DNA of 36,945 bases from Oscillospiraceae bacterium (GTDB taxonomy: Bacteria > Bacillota > Clostridia > Oscillospirales > Ruminococcaceae). Shown here in pieces: positions 9,146 through 17,683 of this stretch. Both the position numbers and the translations under genes were made by a program. The stretch is taken from the NCBI GenBank assembly GCA_029007315.1, contig JAQXHO010000075.1:1-36945 (forward strand). Direction: 5' to 3'. Every line of letters starts with the position of its first letter. Positions within the stretch are counted from its first letter, which is position 1. The notes under the pieces are model-generated. The model searched no databases. It was not told where the DNA came from and was given only the letters and a program-made list of their open reading frames with translations.

Positions 9146-11182
9146 TTAGCTCCAGGAAGCTTCGCCGTTAGCAGCCATCTTAGCGTAGTATGTCAGAATA
9201 GCCTGAGCGTCTGCAATTGTCATCTTAGCATCATCTGTGTCAGCGCCAGCCTTGGACTCTGTATCAATGTCAGCCAGGAAGTAAGCCAGAACTGCCAGAT
9301 CAGCATCGTCGTTCATAGAGCTTGTTCCGTTTGCTGCCATTTCAGCATAGTACTTCAGAACCAGCTGAGCGTCAGCGATCTTTACTTCGCCGTCCAGGTT
9401 TGCATCGCCCTTAACGCCGATGTAAACTGTAGGAAGATCTGTTACAGTGAGATCTGCATTTTCTGCAACATTCATTGTTGCGGAAGGTGTGAATGTCAGA
9501 CCCAGTGTGTTTGCAACATATGCAGTGCCTTCAACAGCATTGAAGTAATCAGCAGGTGTTGCGAATTCAGGTGTCAGATAGTTTGCAAAGCTGTCAGCAG
9601 AAATTGCTACTGTGTAAGCTTCACCGTCAAGTGTGCCAACCAGTGTCAGCTCGCTAACCAGAGAAGCAAGGTCAAATGCGTTCTCATCGTGTGAGAAGTA
9701 GTAACCCTTGCCTGCTACAACTTCAATGCTCTCCAGAACGAATTCTGCAGGAATGCTGTCTGTTGTAGTAGTTGTTGTTGTTGAATCTGATGTAGTATCA
9801 GATGTTGTTGTTGTAGTTGTTGTATCTGATGTTGTATCAGATGTATCAGTTGTTGTAGTTGTTGTTGTATCTGATGTGTCTGTATCAGATGTTGTTGTTG
9901 TTGTAGTTGTTGTATCTGAAGTTGTTGTTGTAGTAGTTGTTGTTGTTGTGTCGTCAGCCTTCTTCAGAACGATCTCTCTTGTGATATCAAGAGAAGCTGT
10001 GCCAGCAGAAGGAACGCCGTTTACTTCTACAACCTTGTAGGAATAGTCATAAACCATACCGTCTTCAGCGTTAGCATTTACATAAGCCTCAACTTCAGCA
10101 GCCTCTTCATCAGGAATGTTGAATGTTACGCTGTATGTGCCGCCGGATACTGCAACTTCAAAGTTTGAACCTTCCTTAGCCAGTGTTGCAACATCATCTA
10201 CAGTAATATTCAGCTTGTAGCCGTTTGTAGAAGTGATTCCGTTTGCAACCTCTATTGCCTTATTAAAGCCGTTGCCGTGTCTTGCTACTGCTTCATCAAC
10301 AGATGCAGGGAAGTTGTAGAAGCCTTCTCTGTTGTTGATAAACTTAGCAGCTGCAGCCAGAGCTTCATCAGCTGTTGCATAAGAACCGGAACGCTCAAAT
10401 GTGTTTACCTTTGACAGATAGTCAGCTACCTTTTCAAGCTTCTTGATTACGTCGAGATCCTTAGCAGCTGTGAGATCAGCTTCGAACTGGTCAGCATTTG
10501 CTGCGAATTCTTCGTAACCTGCAGGCAGGTTATCGATCTGTGCCTGATACTGATCGTTGATCTGTGTCTTTACAGAAGCTTCCAGCTCGTCAACCAGACC
10601 CTTGAAGTAGTCTGCAGTACCTGTTGTGATGTCTGTGCCGTCACAAGTCAGAGTTACCTGTGCAAGCTTAACTGTTGTAGAATCAGCCAGTGAACCGAAA
10701 TCAACTGTTACTGCATATTCAACTGTCTTGTTGAATGTATCCAGTGTTACGTCAAACGGACAGCCAGCGTCTTCCAGTGCCTTGTTAACCTTAGGATATA
10801 CTTCAGACTCCGCATAGCTTGTAAGATCAGCAGTTCCCTTTACAGTAACTGTGTTGTTCTTAACTGTCATTACAGGATCCGGAGCATCTTTCATGATTTC
10901 CTTCAGAAGTGTTGCATATACGTTTACTTCAGGAATCATTTCAAGGAAGTCAGCCTTAGCGATTGTCTTTTCTGTTCCTTCCATAGAAGCAACTACTGCC
11001 AGCATCTTTGTATTCCATGTGGATACAGTCTGATCAGCAGGAATCGCTGTGAAGCTGCTCAGAGTAAGTGCCTTTGCGCCTGTGTCAGCAGCATTAACGT
11101 TCATGACAGCACCCTGTGTGAGTACCATTGGAACAGCCATTGCAGCAGCCACGACTCTGTTGAGAATCTTCTTCATTTCCAA
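9146..11182 (-). CDS. large secreted dockerin protein with novel N-terminal region, Thr-rich linker, X-like module and C-terminal dockerin (possibly CttA-like)
   Basis: Signal peptide; linker (TTTTTTTSDTTTT...); C-terminal GVKGDANLDGEVKIADAQLVLKYYAEMAANG...TDDAKMTIADAQAILTYYAKMAANG is a two-repeat dockerin. Confidence 0.85.
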   Translation of the reverse strand: MEMKKILNRVVAAAMAVPMVLTQGAVMNVNAADTGAKALTLSSFTAIPADQTVSTWNTKMLAVVASMEGTEKTIAKADFLEMIPEVNVYATLLKEIMKDAPDPVMTVKNNTVTVKGTADLTSYAESEVYPKVNKALEDAGCPFDVTLDTFNKTVEYAVTVDFGSLADSTTVKLAQVTLTCDGTDITTGTADYFKGLVDELEASVKTQINDQYQAQIDNLPAGYEEFAANADQFEADLTAAKDLDVIKKLEKVADYLSKVNTFERSGSYATADEALAAAAKFINNREGFYNFPASVDEAVARHGNGFNKAIEVANGITSTNGYKLNITVDDVATLAKEGSNFEVAVSGGTYSVTFNIPDEEAAEVEAYVNANAEDGMVYDYSYKVVEVNGVPSAGTASLDITREIVLKKADDTTTTTTTTTTSDTTTTTTTTSDTDTSDTTTTTTTDTSDTTSDTTTTTTTSDTTSDSTTTTTTTDSIPAEFVLESIEVVAGKGYYFSHDENAFDLASLVSELTLVGTLDGEAYTVAISADSFANYLTPEFATPADYFNAVEGTAYVANTLGLTFTPSATMNVAENADLTVTDLPTVYIGVKGDANLDGEVKIADAQLVLKYYAEMAANGTSSMNDDADLAVLAYFLADIDTESKAGADTDDAKMTIADAQAILTYYAKMAANGEASWS
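9755..9955. repeat. low-complexity Thr/Ser/Asp-coding linker repeat
   Basis: Tandem (tctgatgttgttgttgtagtt)-like units. Confidence 0.9.
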
Positions 11183-11335
11183 TTACCTCTCTTCATAAAT
11201 TTTTGTGTTCAATCGCTTCGCACACGTGATTGCAATTATGTAAATATCTCATATTTACCCGTCTGCCAATGTGTGAACACTTTCGTAATCCCGCCTACGG
11301 TGCACGGTGCATGAGTCGCCATAAACGATTTACAA
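11183..11335 (-). promoter_or_regulatory. long, potentially structured 5' leader of the dockerin gene
   Basis: ~150-nt leader; contains GTAAATAT-gag-ATATTTAC and distal GTGTTCA/TGAACAC pairing. Confidence 0.4.
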
Positions 11336-11339
11336 CAGT

Positions 11340-11368
11340 ATTTTAACATATTCCACTGAGAATGTCAA
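11340..11368 (-). promoter_or_regulatory. predicted sigma-A promoter for the dockerin-cohesin genes
   Basis: TTGACA-17 bp-TAAAAT on the minus strand (TTGACATTCTCAGTGGAATATGTTAAAAT). Confidence 0.75.
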
Positions 11369-11483
11369 GTCATAAAAAGTATTTTTTTTTAAATTTCTGA
11401 GAAAACATTCCCGGCTTTTTTGGTGCTTTTCCACAAGCTGTGTTTTTTTTACCTGTTTTTCAGATAGGTTTTTATTGTTTATT

Positions 11484-11525
11484 ATGTGTCAGCCCATATC
11501 ACACGGCGGAAGACCTGATGCCCAC
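11484..11525 (-). other. predicted attachment site (dpaA-proximal end of intervening element)
   Basis: Minus strand CATCAGGTCTT-CC-GCCGTGTGATATGGGCTGACACAT; core CC at 11509-11508. Confidence 0.8.
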
Positions 11526-12301
11526 ACGTATTTACAGCCTGCTTCTTCTGTCATTTTTTTATCCGCACCGCCGGGTGCTGAAGCCAGTTCAATAAATACG
11601 CTTCCTTTTTTAAGGCATCGTAGATCCTCTTTTCCAAATATCACTGCCGGCACTGTATTGAAAATTATATCTGCTTCTGAAAGGCATTCCGGACTTAATT
11701 TTATTCCCGAAGCCCTGGCACCCATTGCTTTTATGCGCATTCTGTCCTTTTCCTTTCGTGCTGCTGCCGTTACATCCGCACCCAGCTTCAGAAGTCTGTC
11801 TGCAAGAACTGCGCCTGTTCTCCCAAATCCCATGACTACTGCCCGGCTGCCCCATATGGTGCTTCCTGTTTCCTCTATGGCGGTTTTTATTGCACCCTCT
11901 GCTGTGGGTATGGCATTTGCGAGAGCCAGGACTTCATCCTCCATATATTTATAATAGTAAAGCTCTCTCCCTTCGCCTGCCTTTTCCGCTGCTTCTCCTT
12001 TGATTCCCAGAAACACACTTCCGCCTTCTTTTACTTTCCCTATTATTTCTGCCGTATCAGGAGCATTCTCTGAAAACGGAGCCGGTATCTCTCCTTTGCT
12101 GTTCGACGCAACCGGCGGAAGCAGAAGCACATCTGCCTTACCGCAGTCCTTATTCAGCTGCCGGTACAGCTCCTTTACGGCACCCGGAAGTTTATCCTCC
12201 GAAAAACCTGTTACCGTTACGTCGTACTTATCTGAAAGCTCTGCTGCGGCATAGAGCATACGCAGATCTCCTCCGGCAGCAAGCAGTTTTTTCTTACTCA
12301 T
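11489..12301 (-). CDS. dpaA (5' fragment): dipicolinate synthase subunit A (SpoVFA/DpaA), 5' portion, truncated by the intervening element (ends ...ASGLP + PCDMG)
   Basis: YYYKYMEDEVLALANAIPTAEGAIKTAIEETGSTIWGSRAVVMGFGRTGAVLADRLLKLGADVTAAARK...VFIELASAPGGADKKMTEEAGCKYVWASGLP matches the DpaA family, then ends early. Confidence 0.92.
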   Translation of the reverse strand: MSKKKLLAAGGDLRMLYAAAELSDKYDVTVTGFSEDKLPGAVKELYRQLNKDCGKADVLLLPPVASNSKGEIPAPFSENAPDTAEIIGKVKEGGSVFLGIKGEAAEKAGEGRELYYYKYMEDEVLALANAIPTAEGAIKTAIEETGSTIWGSRAVVMGFGRTGAVLADRLLKLGADVTAAARKEKDRMRIKAMGARASGIKLSPECLSEADIIFNTVPAVIFGKEDLRCLKKGSVFIELASAPGGADKKMTEEAGCKYVWASGLPPCDMG

Positions 12302-12389
12302 AGATCCATCTCCGTTTCATTCAAATAGATGTTCTCTGCTTTTTCCATTATATGAAAATTATGTCTCTTTTGTGCCGCCCTTGCACAAT

Positions 12390-12428
12390 CCGAAAAGGCA
12401 CCTGCATTTCTGCAAGTGCCTTTTTCGG
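12390..12428. terminator. bidirectional-looking rho-independent terminator between htrA and dpaA
   Basis: AAAAGGCACCTGCATTTCTGCAAGTGCCTTTTT. Confidence 0.8.
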
Positions 12429-12480
12429 AAAATAATAAGGAGAATGTATGAAGATAAGTAAACTGCGTATATTAATGCGG

Positions 12481-14130
12481 TCAGTCTGCCTTTGCCACAG
12501 CCTCTTCAAGAGTAACTGTAACATCCATTTTCTGACCCTGACGGACGATGGTCAGTACAACCTGTTCGCCTGCGTCATGCTCATTTTTATAATCATTCAG
12601 CTCTTCTGTTGTCTTGATTTCATGACCGTCAATGGCAACAATAAAATCCTGCACCTGGAGTCCTGCCTTATCAGCAGCGCCGCCTTCGGTAACGCTGATT
12701 ATGCAGGCGCCTACCGGGAAATTATACGCCTGTGCAACAGCCTCGGAAACGTCCTGACAGGTGATGCCCAGCTGCGGTCTGCCTGTTACATAGCCGTATT
12801 CGATAAGGTCATCTACGATCTCTTTTGCCTCTGTAATAGGAATCGCAAAGCCGATGCCTTCAATTGAAGCGGTATTGCTTGAATAGCTGGAGGACATTTT
12901 AGCTGAATTTATGCCGATAACCTGACCTGCACTGTTGATAAGCGGACCGCCGGAGTTGCCGCTGTTTATTGCTGTATCAGTCTGTATAAGACGCATTTTC
13001 TTGTCATTTATAGTAATTTCACGGTTAAGTGCGGATATGATGCCGCAGGTTACTGTATTCTGAAGTTCCAGTCCGAGAGGATTTCCTATTGCCACAACAA
13101 GTTCTCCCACCTGACATTCATCACTGTTGCCGAATTCCGCAGGAACAAGTCCTGTTTCATCAACTTTCAGCACAGCAATATCTGATTCCACATCATATGC
13201 GACGATATCTGCCGGATAGGTAGTTTCCTGGTCTGACATCTGGATCTCTACGGAAGTAGCCACGCCATAACCAGAGGTATTGTCATATACCACATGGGCA
13301 TTTGTAACAATGTATCCGTTTTCTGAGATAACCACGCCCGTACCTGTGCCTACTGCCTCCTGGGTACCGGATCCGCCGTTATAGCCGAAATATCCGAAAC
13401 CGAAGCCCTGGTGCGGATTGGACTGAATATTTGCTTTAAATGTTGCCTGAACGCCTACTACGGAGGGCGTCATCTTTGCAACTATTTCCGGAATGGTAAT
13501 AGCGTCCTTTCTTGAAGCAAGTTCAAGAAGACTTGGTGTTGTACCGCTGACCGGAGTTTTTGTATTTGCGTTGTTTGAATCGTTTGCAGATCCGTTTTTT
13601 TCTGCTGATGAATTGTCGGCAGGTGTGACGAAACTGTCACCACCGGAAACAGCTCTGCCATTGCTTATGAAATATCCTCCTGCAAAAGAGGCGCCTACCA
13701 TAAGAACTGCCGCTGTTACGCCTGCTGTGATTTTAAGCCCCTTATGGCCTTTATTTTTCTTCGGCTTTGGTGCAGGCTGTGTATTTCCGGGATTGGTATA
13801 ATAATTTGCATAATTATAACCGTTTTCGCTGCCTGTCTTGTTTGTATAGCTGTTTGTATAGGCATTTGTATTATATCCTGTGCCGTTATTGTATGCTGTA
13901 CCGCTGTTATATGCAGAACCCTGATATCCGGTGCTTCTGACCGGTTCGTCCTGGTGAGGATTCGGATTGCGGTAGTAGCCGTTTCTGTAATCGGTATAAG
14001 AACTTCCGGCAGAAGATGTACTGTTTGTATCAGCTGCAGTTCCGCCTGCTTTTGCTTCTGATCTTACTTCGCCTGTTTCGCCGGGATTATCATTCAGATT
14101 GTTGTTGTTTTCAAATTCAGACATAATCAA
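12481..14130 (-). CDS. HtrA/DegP-like S1C serine protease with TM anchor and C-terminal PDZ domain
   Basis: GTGTGVVISENGYIVTNAHVV, DIAVLKVD, TAINSGNSGGPLINSAGQVIGIN, PDZ ISVTEGGAADKAGLQVQDFIVAIDG. Confidence 0.95.
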   Translation of the reverse strand: MIMSEFENNNNLNDNPGETGEVRSEAKAGGTAADTNSTSSAGSSYTDYRNGYYRNPNPHQDEPVRSTGYQGSAYNSGTAYNNGTGYNTNAYTNSYTNKTGSENGYNYANYYTNPGNTQPAPKPKKNKGHKGLKITAGVTAAVLMVGASFAGGYFISNGRAVSGGDSFVTPADNSSAEKNGSANDSNNANTKTPVSGTTPSLLELASRKDAITIPEIVAKMTPSVVGVQATFKANIQSNPHQGFGFGYFGYNGGSGTQEAVGTGTGVVISENGYIVTNAHVVYDNTSGYGVATSVEIQMSDQETTYPADIVAYDVESDIAVLKVDETGLVPAEFGNSDECQVGELVVAIGNPLGLELQNTVTCGIISALNREITINDKKMRLIQTDTAINSGNSGGPLINSAGQVIGINSAKMSSSYSSNTASIEGIGFAIPITEAKEIVDDLIEYGYVTGRPQLGITCQDVSEAVAQAYNFPVGACIISVTEGGAADKAGLQVQDFIVAIDGHEIKTTEELNDYKNEHDAGEQVVLTIVRQGQKMDVTVTLEEAVAKAD

Positions 14131-14354
14131 TCATCCTTTCAATATATTCGTAAAGCTTGCTGCTTTTTTTGTTTCTGTAATTATAATTATACCGTTTTAT
14201 GTGATAATATTATGATAACCTATAGAAAACACAGTAAAACTGAAAAGCATTTATTTTCACCCATGAAGAGCAAAACATACACATTGTGAAAGCTGTGCGT
14301 TCAGAAGGACAAAAAAGGCTGCCGCAGAACCTTGCTGCAGCAGCCATTATGGTT

Positions 14355-15593
14355 TTAGTTTGCAGTTTTTGCGCTTATATATTCCATGAATGAACCGTCG
14401 AATAAACCTGTTGCCTTTTCTGAATAATATCCCAGCATCAGAGCTGCGTCAGTTATATTTGTTTTGCCATCTCTGTTTCCGTCTGCCGCTTCTGCGTTAA
14501 TGCCTGTGATCTCCGGTGTAACTCCTGCGCTCTGTGAAGCATAGATTCCCAGTGCAGCTGCGGCGTCTAAAATATCGATAACGCCGCTTGCGTCAACGTC
14601 GCCGTAAGCGTAGTTCATCATAGCACGTGCCAGAACTGCTTCATTGATAGAAGCGTTTACGCCTGCCAGAGTCTGTTCTGCTCCTGAAAAAGTATATGCT
14701 CTTCTGAAAAGAGTGCCGTTTTCATTGCCGGTTTCCGGGATATTCAGACACTCGATAATGGTTTCAGCAATTGCAAGATGACCCTTGCTGTTGGGATGAA
14801 CATCTGCATTGTCGATATGGGTATAAAAATAAGAATGATTCTCAAAGGTATAAAATGTATCCACCACAGATACGCCGCCCAGACCTCTGATTATATCATT
14901 TATACCGCCGTCTTCAGGATAAAGGGTATTATCCGGCTTACCCTCAAGATAGTTGTTTACGTTTGCGCAGAGGGCTGTTACAGAGCCGCTTTGTACATGA
15001 GTTGTATCGTCGCCGTCCAGATCCATGGGATTATAAACCGTCTGTATAACAACAGCTGCATCTGTCATTCCGCATATCTGACCGGCAATCTGCTGAACAT
15101 TTGCATTGCAGTTCTTTATGGCGTCCGGCATAGTGGAGTTAAGGTACAGCTGAAGCTTCAGAGCAGCTATATCGCCCTGTTCCTTCACGCCTGCAATAAG
15201 TGCGGACAATGAATTGTACTTGGTGGCGTCTATATATTCATTATTCAGAAATGGACCCAGCACATCATTTCCGCCTATGGTTATAAGCACCACATCTGCA
15301 CTTGCTATATCGCTCTGAACTGCACCGTCGGAAAGCTGTGCCAGAAGCCCGGCACTTGTAAGACCGTCCTGAGCATAATTCACAAGCTCCGCACCATAGT
15401 AACTGCTTATCAGCTCCGGATATGAGGCTATAAGCGAACCGTCCACTGAGTAGCCGTTTGTGATGCTGTCACCCAGGGCAACTATTTTCATTCCGCTGTC
15501 TGCGTTTGCATGGAAGGGCATTGCCGCTGTGCATACAGCTGCTGCCGCCAGAAATGCCGCTGCACGTCCTGATGTTTTCTTTTTCATTATCAT
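14355..15593 (-). CDS. secreted SGNH/GDSL esterase with C-terminal dockerin
   Basis: IVALGDSITNGYSVDG, ADVVLITIGGNDVLG, DNADVHPNSKGHLAIAE; dockerin GDVDASGVIDILDAAAALGIYAS...DGNRDGKTNITDAALMLGYYSE. Confidence 0.88.
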   Translation of the reverse strand: MIMKKKTSGRAAAFLAAAAVCTAAMPFHANADSGMKIVALGDSITNGYSVDGSLIASYPELISSYYGAELVNYAQDGLTSAGLLAQLSDGAVQSDIASADVVLITIGGNDVLGPFLNNEYIDATKYNSLSALIAGVKEQGDIAALKLQLYLNSTMPDAIKNCNANVQQIAGQICGMTDAAVVIQTVYNPMDLDGDDTTHVQSGSVTALCANVNNYLEGKPDNTLYPEDGGINDIIRGLGGVSVVDTFYTFENHSYFYTHIDNADVHPNSKGHLAIAETIIECLNIPETGNENGTLFRRAYTFSGAEQTLAGVNASINEAVLARAMMNYAYGDVDASGVIDILDAAAALGIYASQSAGVTPEITGINAEAADGNRDGKTNITDAALMLGYYSEKATGLFDGSFMEYISAKTAN

Positions 15594-15640
15594 GTTCCTT
15601 TCAAAAATATTTTTTCATACGCAGAACAAAGGCTGCGGTT

Positions 15641-15711
15641 TTAAGGTAATACCCCACAAAGACTGTGCGTAAAATGAGCCGTCAGGCGTGATTTGTGCGA
15701 TATTGCCTTAA
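15641..15711 (+). repeat. MITE-like repeat, family 1, copy C (71 bp, internally deleted form)
   Basis: TTAAGGTAATACCCCACAAAGACTGTGCGTAAAATGAGCCGTCAGGCGTGATTTGTGCGATATTGCCTTAA. Confidence 0.8.
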
Positions 15712-15787
15712 TTTCATTATAAATGATTTAATATTATATGTCAAGGGATACCATTATTTTACAGAAAAGTACCGCAAATAATACCTC

Positions 15788-15835
15788 AAAGCCCAAAAGA
15801 GCCGCACTGCAGTGAGCAGTAGCGGCCATTTTGGG
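15788..15835 (-). terminator. hairpin/terminator downstream of aquaporin gene
   Basis: CCCAAAAgaGCCGCACTGCagtgaGCAGTaGCGGCcaTTTTGGG. Confidence 0.6.
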
Positions 15836-15879
15836 AAAAACAATGAGAAAAAAGAGATAAATGCTCTGGACTTCGGATT

Positions 15880-16590
15880 TTACTGCTTCTTTTCAGCAGG
15901 CTGAAGAAGCATATGTACTATAGCGGCAATAGCAGCACCGATAAGCGGAGCAACTATGAATACCCACACCTGTGAAAGTGCTTCGCCGCCTGCAAACAGT
16001 GCAGGAGCAAGGCTTCTTGCCGGGTTTACTGATGTACCTGTGAAAGGTATACCCAGTATATGCACAAGAGTAAGGGTAAGGCCGATTACAAGACCAGCCG
16101 CTGAGCTGTATTTTTCCTTTGAAGTAACACCAAGAATGGTGAATACAAATACAAATGTAAGTACGATCTCTACGATAATTGCCTGTACCACAGATGAACC
16201 CATTGCGCTGAGATCACCGTAGCCGTTAGCGCCAAGACCGCTTTCTGTACCGCCGACAATGCCCATAAGAACAGCTGCACCTGCTATGCCGCCCAGGATC
16301 TGAGAAATAACATAGCCTGCAAAATCGGTAACAGACATTTTGCCGGATATAAGCATACCCAGCGAAACCGCAGGATTGATATGGCAGCCAGAAACATTGC
16401 CCACTGAATATGCCATTGCAACGATAACAAGTCCGAATGCAAATGAAATAAGCAGTGTGGAGAATGCCAGCGGCAGTGTACACTGTGTATCAAGAAGTGT
16501 GTTAGCTGCTACTGCGCTTCCGCAGCCGAATATAACCAGTACTGCTGTACCGATAAATTCTGCGATGTACTTTCGAATTGACTGAACCAT
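15880..16590 (-). CDS. MIP family aquaporin (AqpZ-like)
   Basis: Two NPA motifs: GCHINPAVSLGMLISG and GTSVNPARSLAPALFAG; six TM segments. Confidence 0.93.
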   Translation of the reverse strand: MVQSIRKYIAEFIGTAVLVIFGCGSAVAANTLLDTQCTLPLAFSTLLISFAFGLVIVAMAYSVGNVSGCHINPAVSLGMLISGKMSVTDFAGYVISQILGGIAGAAVLMGIVGGTESGLGANGYGDLSAMGSSVVQAIIVEIVLTFVFVFTILGVTSKEKYSSAAGLVIGLTLTLVHILGIPFTGTSVNPARSLAPALFAGGEALSQVWVFIVAPLIGAAIAAIVHMLLQPAEKKQ

Positions 16591-16749
16591 GTTTTATCGT
16601 CCCTTTCAAAGTTTATTTTCTCTATATTCATATTATACCACTGTACTCCATATTTGTCAACGAAAACTGTCTGTCTGAACGTAAAAATATAAGACTGAAT
16701 TTTGTCTATAATGCCTATTGACAAATCGTAATAAATTCATAACAGATTT

Positions 16750-17664
16750 TCAGCCTGCAAGACCGGAGCGTTCTATTCCCTCAGTAAAATGCCTTTGCAG
16801 GAAAATATACATGATAAGAACCGGAGCTACCGCCAGCAGACAGGCAGCCTCCATCCAGACTATCTGCTCTCTCGGACTTACATCCGTGCCGTTGAAAAGT
16901 GCCTGGGACAGCAGAACATTTATATTTTTAAGACAGAGAGCTATCGTCTGATTCTTTGTGAAAAAGACGGAGCTTACATAGAAATCATTCCAGTACCAGA
17001 CAACCGAAAAAAGAAAAACCGTGATAAATGCACCCTTTGCATTGGGCGCCATTACCTTTGCAAATGTTCTGAATGGTCCGCAGCCGTCAAGGTATGCTGC
17101 ATCTTCAAGTTCCCTGGGAAGACCTTTGAAAAACTGTCTGAAAATAAATATCATCAGTCCAGATTTGATGCCGCAGCCCATTGCCGCCGGCAGGTACATA
17201 CATAACGGGTTGTTGATAAGGTTAAAGGGTCCGAAGCTGCGGAAAAGCATATACTGGGGTATGGCTATTATCTGCGGCGGCACCAGTATCATAAGCACTG
17301 CAATGCCGAAAAGCAGTCTTCTTCCTCTGAATCTGAACCTTGCAAAACCGTAGCCTGTAACCGCACAGGAGATCACCTGGAGCAGTGAGCAGCCTATGTT
17401 CAGAAACAGAGTGGTGCCAAGGGTTTTCCAGATATCCATGACCTTCATTGTTTCCTGCATAACGCTGAGGGTCAGATGCCTGGGTATCCATACTACTGTA
17501 GGATCCTTCATATCTGCCGGTGCACGGAAAGCACAGCTTATCATGTAGATAAGCGGATAAAGTATCACAAAGCACATTCCGAATACTATGAAGAATCTCA
17601 GTACGCTCCATGTATACGACCCTGCCTTTCGTCTGAGAATAAGGCTTTTTTCCCTGCTGTACAT
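16750..17664 (-). CDS. carbohydrate ABC transporter permease (MalG/CUT1-type)
   Basis: EAA-like loop PRELEDAAYLDGCGPFRTFAKVMAPNAKGAF; ATG 17664 after AAAGGAGCAGAA. Confidence 0.88.
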   Translation of the reverse strand: MYSREKSLILRRKAGSYTWSVLRFFIVFGMCFVILYPLIYMISCAFRAPADMKDPTVVWIPRHLTLSVMQETMKVMDIWKTLGTTLFLNIGCSLLQVISCAVTGYGFARFRFRGRRLLFGIAVLMILVPPQIIAIPQYMLFRSFGPFNLINNPLCMYLPAAMGCGIKSGLMIFIFRQFFKGLPRELEDAAYLDGCGPFRTFAKVMAPNAKGAFITVFLFSVVWYWNDFYVSSVFFTKNQTIALCLKNINVLLSQALFNGTDVSPREQIVWMEAACLLAVAPVLIMYIFLQRHFTEGIERSGLAG

Positions 17665-17683
17665 TTCTGCTCCTTTCATGGGT

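Larger units (their letters stand above)
6706..11509 (-). mobile_element. ~4.8 kb serine-recombinase intervening element interrupting dpaA (skin/vfbin-like), carrying cohesin and dockerin genes
   Basis: Splits DpaA in frame; encodes a serine recombinase whose stop codon abuts one end; matching 24-bp arms inside both ends flank a shared CC. Confidence 0.88.

Noticed and set aside
9708-10040. Plus-strand Val/Ser-rich ORF
   Set aside because: Antisense of the Thr-rich linker of the dockerin protein.
11504-11505. Alternative crossover using the second CC (CCG CC G) at the dpaA-side junction
   Set aside because: Would insert an extra Pro (GLPPGKAAP) and displace the attP dyad by 3 bp; the first CC fits both the family motif and the symmetry.
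6706-11509. Interpretation as a decayed prophage or an ordinary insertion
   Set aside because: No phage structural genes; recombinase ORF intact; both dpaA halves remain in frame at a shared core dinucleotide, which argues for reversible site-specific integration. Fixed integration is not excluded without experiments.
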